Notes under the pieces: model-generated
What the model saw: the letters and a program-made list of their open reading frames with translations, nothing else
Databases searched by the model: none
What the model was told of the DNA's origin: nothing
Shown here: in pieces, positions 60,580 to 64,000 of the stretch
Layout: each line of letters opens with the position of its first letter
Numbering within the stretch: position 1 is the stretch's first letter
From: Collinsella stercoris DSM 13279
Lineage (GTDB): Bacteria > Actinomycetota > Coriobacteriia > Coriobacteriales > Coriobacteriaceae
Direction: 5' to 3'
DNA: 64,000 nt
Assembly: GCF_020735465.1 (NCBI RefSeq)
Contig: NZ_CP085935.1
Coordinates: forward strand, 372,001 to 436,000
Position numbers and translations under genes: made by a program

Positions 60580-61629
60580 TTACAGGAACAGCAGGAACAG
60601 CTTTGCCATCACGAAACTGATGAGGCCGCAGCCCGGGAACGTGAATACCCAGGTGAGCATCATGTTCTTGACCACGCCGAAGTTGATGGCCGAGAGGCGC
60701 TTGACCGCGCCCACGCCCATGATGGCGCTCGTCTTGACATGCGTGGTGGAAACCGGGATGCCGGTGAGCGTGGCGAGCAGGATGCACAGGGAGCTGGAGA
60801 GGTCGGCGGAAAAGCCCTGGTACTTCTCGAGTTTGACCATGTCCATGCCCACGGACTTGATGATCTTCTCGCCGCCCACGGAGGTGCCCACGCCCATGAC
60901 CACGGAGCAGAGCAGCATGAGCCACACGGGGATGACCATGTTCTCCACGCTGGGCTGGCCGTTGCAGAACGCCACGCCCAGGAACAGCACGCCGATGAAC
61001 TTCTGTCCGTCCTGCGCACCGTGCATAAAGCTCATGCCCGCCGCGCCGGCGATCTGCGCCCATTTGAAGAAGGTGTTCGAGCGCCTGCGGTCCGTGCCGG
61101 CAAACAGCAGGGTCACGCCCTTGCAGATGATCCAGCCCATGCCAAAGCCCATGGCAAGCGACAGCACGAGGCCGTAGAGCACTTTGACCCATTCGTCCAT
61201 GTTGACGCCGTCGGCGCCGCCCAGCGCGATTGCGGCGCCGGTGAGGCCCGCGATCAGGCTGTGGCTTTCGCTCGTGGGGATGCCAAAGATGCTCGCGCCA
61301 ACGGAGTAGACCACGATGGAGAAGAGCGCGGCGCACAGCGCGATGAGCGCGATGTCGGTGTTCGCGCCAAAGTCGACCATGTTGGAGATGGTCGATGCCA
61401 CGCTCGCATTGATGTGCGTCATGATGAACACGCCGAGGAAGTTGAAGATGGCGCTCATGATGATGGCAGTCTTGGGCGGCAGGCAGCGCGTCGTCACGCA
61501 GGTCGCGATGGCGTTGGGCGCGTCGGTCCAGCCGTTGACGAAGATGACGCCCAGCGTGAGCAGGACCGTCATGGCAAGTATTGGATTGGAAAAAACTTGC
61601 GCAATGAAATAGGAGAAGGATACGTCCAC
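60580..61629 (-). CDS. pit: Inorganic phosphate transporter, Pit family
   Basis: 349 residues from a GTG at 61629 (MDVSFSYF); the frame is open to 61659 and the exact start is uncertain. About ten membrane helices. The two family repeats appear as FVNGWTDAPNAIATCV near the N-terminus and GVSTTHVKTSAIMGVGAVKRL near the C-terminus (VSTTHV motif). It imports phosphate with protons or as metal phosphate. Operon with the DUF47 gene; a Pho-like direct repeat lies upstream at 61731-61748. Confidence 0.93.
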   Translation of the reverse strand: MDVSFSYFIAQVFSNPILAMTVLLTLGVIFVNGWTDAPNAIATCVTTRCLPPKTAIIMSAIFNFLGVFIMTHINASVASTISNMVDFGANTDIALIALCAALFSIVVYSVGASIFGIPTSESHSLIAGLTGAAIALGGADGVNMDEWVKVLYGLVLSLAMGFGMGWIICKGVTLLFAGTDRRRSNTFFKWAQIAGAAGMSFMHGAQDGQKFIGVLFLGVAFCNGQPSVENMVIPVWLMLLCSVVMGVGTSVGGEKIIKSVGMDMVKLEKYQGFSADLSSSLCILLATLTGIPVSTTHVKTSAIMGVGAVKRLSAINFGVVKNMMLTWVFTFPGCGLISFVMAKLFLLFL

Positions 61630-61730
61630 GGATACCACATTCCCGTTTGGCGCGCGCACGCGCCGTTTTTACACAGCCTTAATATTCTACTCCTTACAAA
61701 CATTTGATTTTGAGGCGAAGTGTGTGCGCT

Positions 61731-61748
61731 GTGTAAGGAACGTGTAAG
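61731..61748 (-). promoter_or_regulatory. Pho-box-like direct repeat upstream of pit
   Basis: On the minus strand CTTACAC-GTTC-CTTACAC: two identical seven-base half-sites at an 11-base period. It shares the geometry and most bases with CTGACAG-ACCC-CTGACAC upstream of phoU. A TAGAAT hexamer lies about 40 bases downstream. Confidence 0.6.
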
Positions 61749-61819
61749 GGAATGCGCAAATGGGGGAGGTATAGCTTCCCTGGCGGCGGGAGCTGCAGCA
61801 TCTTAGGGTATGTGGAGAG

Positions 61820-62185
61820 GCGAAGACGGGCCGATAAGCCGGGTTCTGTCGTGGACGATCATTTATCTTGCCTGCACGTCGCCGTGCAGTTCCTCGCACG
61901 CTACCCGAGCGCGGGCCGGGCCGGCCCATGGCGCTCCTATTCGCGCTTGCTCCGGAAGGGGCTTGCCAAGCCGCCGTGTTGCCACGACGCTGGTGGTCTC
62001 TTACACCACCGTTTCAGCTTTTCTCTCACCCGCACGAGTGCGGGCAGCGGGAGTCTTCTTTTCTGCGGCGCTAATCCGTCGGGTCGCCCCGCCTGGCCGT
62101 TAACCAGCTTCCTGCCCTGTGGAGCCCGGACTTTCCTCACGTCGGCGGTTTCCCGCCGGTCGCGCGATCGTCTGGCCCGCTTCGC
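61820..62185 (-). ncRNA. rnpB: RNase P RNA, bacterial type A
   Basis: The minus strand carries the hallmark GAGGAAAGTCCGGGCTCC near the 5' end and AGAACCCGGCTTATCGGCCC near the 3' end. The ends pair as P1 (GCGAAGCGGGCC with GGCCCG-T-CTTCGC), which fixes the limits to within a few bases. A -10 TACAAT lies just upstream (62197 to 62192); no good -35 is seen. Length of about 366 bases is normal. It is the catalytic RNA that matures tRNA 5' ends. Confidence 0.95.
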
Positions 62186-62214
62186 GAGGAGGTATTGTAC
62201 CACGAGACCCGCCC

Positions 62215-62367
62215 TCCAGTCCGGCGCGCTTGCATATCCTCCCTTCTTGGTTAAGCAAGCGATCGATACGAGACCCACCCTTCAGTCCGGCGCTCTCGCA
62301 TATCTTGCTGCCACCGCTCCGGTGCGACCGCATGTCTTGCTGCCCCCCCAGTCCGGCGCACTCGCAT
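62215..62367. repeat. About 33-bp-period repeat upstream of rnpB
   Basis: CAGTCCGGCGC..CTCGCATATC-type units start at 62215, 62281, 62313 (degenerate) and 62346, with GAGACCC before the first two. Spacings are about 66, 32 and 33 bases. The array begins inside the rnpB promoter region. Confidence 0.7.
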
Positions 62368-62452
62368 ATCAATCCCGTGCTCAAACACCGCCGCGCGAGC
62401 TGTGCGTGGAGCGACGCGCCCGCGCGCCGGGCTGAGGGGGCGGGTGGTTGTG

Positions 62453-62544
62453 TCGCGTCGAATACGCAGGCAAGGATGAGCCTCCTCCAAACGGGTTCAG
62501 GTTGGGAACCCGTGGCGTTGCGTCAAATACGCAGGTCGGAATGC
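62453..62544. repeat. Two-copy repeat around a hairpin
   Basis: TCGCGTCGAATACGCAGG (62453) and TTGCGTCAAATACGCAGG (62518) flank an ACGGGTTC/GAACCCGT hairpin (about 62491-62513). Non-coding, between rnpB and yigZ. Confidence 0.5.
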
Positions 62545-62722
62545 TTCGCCGCCGCCTCGTGAGGGCTGCGCAGGGATGAAAGCGAGGGGCTGGGCGCCGG
62601 GGAACCGAAGCCGCAGCGGCGGGGCTCTCGCCATGGCCGGGGTGCTGTGGTTCAATACCAGGGGAAAGGATGATTGTCTGCCGCGCGCGTGCTGCGGATG
62701 CGGTGGGAGTTTGCGAGGGGTC

Positions 62723-63361
62723 ATGGCCGAGTCGTATTTCACGCTGCGTGGTGGTGTCGAGGCGGTTGGGGAGTTTGTGGACCGCAAGAGCCGGTTCATT
62801 GCGCAGCTCGTGCATGTGGAGTCGGCGGACGAAGCGCAGGCGCACCAGGCGGCGATGCGCGTCATGCACTATGACGCCCGCCACAACGTCCCTGCGTTTA
62901 TTCTTGTGGATGGGACGGAACGGGCGAGTGACGATGGCGAGCCGCAGCGTACGAGCGGCATGCCCACGCTCGAGGTGCTGCGCGGCGCGGGGCTCAAGGA
63001 CGTGTGCTGCGTCACTACGCGCTACTTTGGCGGAACGCTGCTTGGCCCGGGTGGCCTCGTGCGCGCCTACACTGCGGCGGCGCAGGCGGCGATTGAGGCG
63101 GCGCGCTCGGCGGGGAACATCATTGAGATGACGAGCGTGGTGACGGTCGATGTGACGGTTGCATATCCCCAGTACGAGCAAACGGCGCGCATGGTTGCCG
63201 ATACGGGCGGTAAGATCGTTGCGACCGATTACACCAATGAGGTGGTCATTCACGCTGTGTATCGTGCGGGTGAGGAGCTGGCGTTGCTGCCCAAGCTCAC
63301 CGAGCTCATGGCGGGCCGTGAGCGAATCGAGGTCGGATCGCCGCAGTTCTCAGAGTTTTAG
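62723..63361 (+). CDS. yigZ: YigZ/IMPACT family protein
   Basis: 212 residues from the ATG at 62723 (GAGGGG upstream); the longer frame upstream is Gly/Arg-rich and not coding. The N-terminal UPF0029 domain has FVDRKSRFIAQLVHV, SDDGEPQRTSGMPTLEVL and VTTRYFGGTLLGPGGLVRAY. A smaller ferredoxin-like DUF1949 domain follows (about 140-205). Family members may regulate translation under stress or bind nucleic acid. Single gene. Confidence 0.94.
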   Translation: MAESYFTLRGGVEAVGEFVDRKSRFIAQLVHVESADEAQAHQAAMRVMHYDARHNVPAFILVDGTERASDDGEPQRTSGMPTLEVLRGAGLKDVCCVTTRYFGGTLLGPGGLVRAYTAAAQAAIEAARSAGNIIEMTSVVTVDVTVAYPQYEQTARMVADTGGKIVATDYTNEVVIHAVYRAGEELALLPKLTELMAGRERIEVGSPQFSEF

Positions 63362-63367
63362 CCGCTC

Positions 63368-63455
63368 GCATGGGTGCCTACGCAGGCTATCCAGATGATT
63401 GTTGGACAAGCCGTGTAGGTGCCCATGCTTGGACAAGCCGTGTAGGTTCCCATGC
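63368..63455. repeat. 27-bp tandem pair with an inverted third copy
   Basis: TTGGACAAGCCGTGTAGG-type units of 27 bases at 63402-63428 and 63429-63455 differ at one position. An inverted, more divergent copy lies at 63368-63395, directly after yigZ. The 390 bases from 63456 to 63844 hold no recognisable gene; a TATAAT at 63745-63750 has no good -35. Confidence 0.7.
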
Positions 63456-63844
63456 ACGGCACGCGGGCATTTGTGCTGGCAGTACATATGGCATGGGCAA
63501 AACCCCATACTGATAAAACCGTCACGCAACTCACGGCTGTCCCACGCCCATGTCCTTTCAATTAAAGCGAGGAGAAGGTGGAAGCTTTCATAGGGGGCGG
63601 TTTACAAAAATGTGTGGGGTTTAATCCGCTTCCCTCGAGTAGCGTTCGTGTTTGGGAGATCGCGACCTGCGGTTTTCTCCGTTCAGGCAGTGTGCGTACT
63701 TTGGATTTCCGTATAAAGGGCGCACATTTTAAAAACTAACCCCCTATAATATCCGGCAAGACGCGGTCGGAGCTCCCACGGGGCGCGTTGGATCGCTTTT
63801 GATTTCTGCGTTTTACTAGTTTCGAGTCCCTTGAGAAGCGAAAA

Positions 63845-63880
63845 GCCCGGCTGCCCGCGTGGTGGCGCGGGCAGCCGGGC
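63845..63880 (-). terminator. Strong Rho-independent terminator, minus strand
   Basis: A perfect 15-bp stem (63845-63859 with 63866-63880, 6-base loop) followed on the minus strand by TTTTCGCT. It must end a gene lying mostly beyond the right edge. Confidence 0.9.
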
Positions 63881-63969
63881 TCGGGTGTCGGCGTTATGGA
63901 GGGCACTCATCGCACCATCATGGGGTTTCGACGCGCGATTGTCGAGATGGCGCGTTAGGGATGAGGACC

Positions 63970-64000
63970 CTACCACCACGCCCGGCCTTTCATTCCGGAG
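63970..64000 (-). CDS. Possible 3' end of a minus-strand gene
   Basis: On the minus strand one frame enters from the right edge and reads a few residues ending GRAWW then TAG at 63970-63972, about 90 bases before the strong terminator. Only the terminator suggests that a gene ends nearby; another frame stays open past this point, so the frame choice is uncertain. Product unknown. Confidence 0.25.
   Translation of the reverse strand, partial: SGMKGRAWW

Noticed and set aside
61742..62435. Plus-strand protein-coding frames across this region
   Set aside because: The sequence is RNase P RNA on the minus strand, identified by conserved end motifs and P1 pairing.

Overview
The window looks like a chromosomal segment of a high-GC Gram-positive bacterium of the class Coriobacteriia, most likely Collinsella or a close relative. 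The evidence is the gene content and order. There is a division and cell-wall (dcw) cluster that has sepF but no ftsA next to ftsZ. There is an arginine deiminase operon with a YfcC-type antiporter, a DUF1846 gene beside a XerD-type recombinase, and PhoU/DUF47/Pit phosphate genes. The genus is an inference; no 16S gene is present.

Layout. Positions 1-9.3 kb hold small regulatory and envelope-stress units: the end of a LuxR-type regulator, an XRE regulator, a padR-DUF1700-DUF4097 operon, an ECF sigma factor with a DUF4179 partner, a TPR-like membrane protein pair and a methyltransferase. Positions 9.3-21.3 kb are accessory: a GyrI-like gene under a LexA-like box, an AraC-type regulator with a drug exporter in visibly lower-GC DNA, a LexA-boxed micro-ORF, an intact IS256-type element with an 8-bp target duplication, yjdF with a probable riboswitch leader, four XRE regulators, a RelE/ParE-type toxin-antitoxin pair and several minisatellites. 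Positions 21.3-36.2 kb hold a HAD phosphatase, trpS, a WecA/TagO-like transferase, two YfcC antiporters around arcA-arcB, an aminotransferase, a truncated IS481-type transposase fused in frame to the front of a DUF1846 gene, and xerD. Positions 36.6-59.4 kb are the dcw cluster: mraZ, rsmH, ftsL, ftsI, murF, mraY, murD, ftsW, murG, a small unknown gene, murC, murB, ftsQ, ftsZ, pgeF, two phoU paralogs, yggS, sepF, yggT and divIVA. Positions 59.6-64 kb hold pit with its DUF47 partner, the RNase P RNA gene (minus strand) and yigZ.

How the genes work together. The dcw genes make the peptidoglycan precursor (MurF, MurD, MurC, MurB, MraY, MurG) and the divisome (FtsL, FtsI, FtsW, FtsQ, FtsZ, SepF, DivIVA) from tightly packed, often overlapping frames. 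Candidate MraZ repeats lie upstream of mraZ. The arc genes break arginine down to ornithine and carbamoyl phosphate; no carbamate kinase is in the window. The phoU pair and the pit operon each have an 11-bp-period direct repeat upstream that resembles a Pho box.

Most unusual features: (1) a LexA-boxed, 26-residue hydrophobic micro-ORF facing a folded antisense region, resembling a type I toxin-antitoxin or SOS micropeptide; (2) two homologous long rod-like palindromes at 31.4 and 48.1 kb whose stems differ by compensatory changes; (3) a dispersed family of 33-bp inverted repeats bracketing intergenic hairpins; (4) 19-, 14- and about 33-bp-period minisatellites between operons; (5) an orphan HipB-like antitoxin without HipA.
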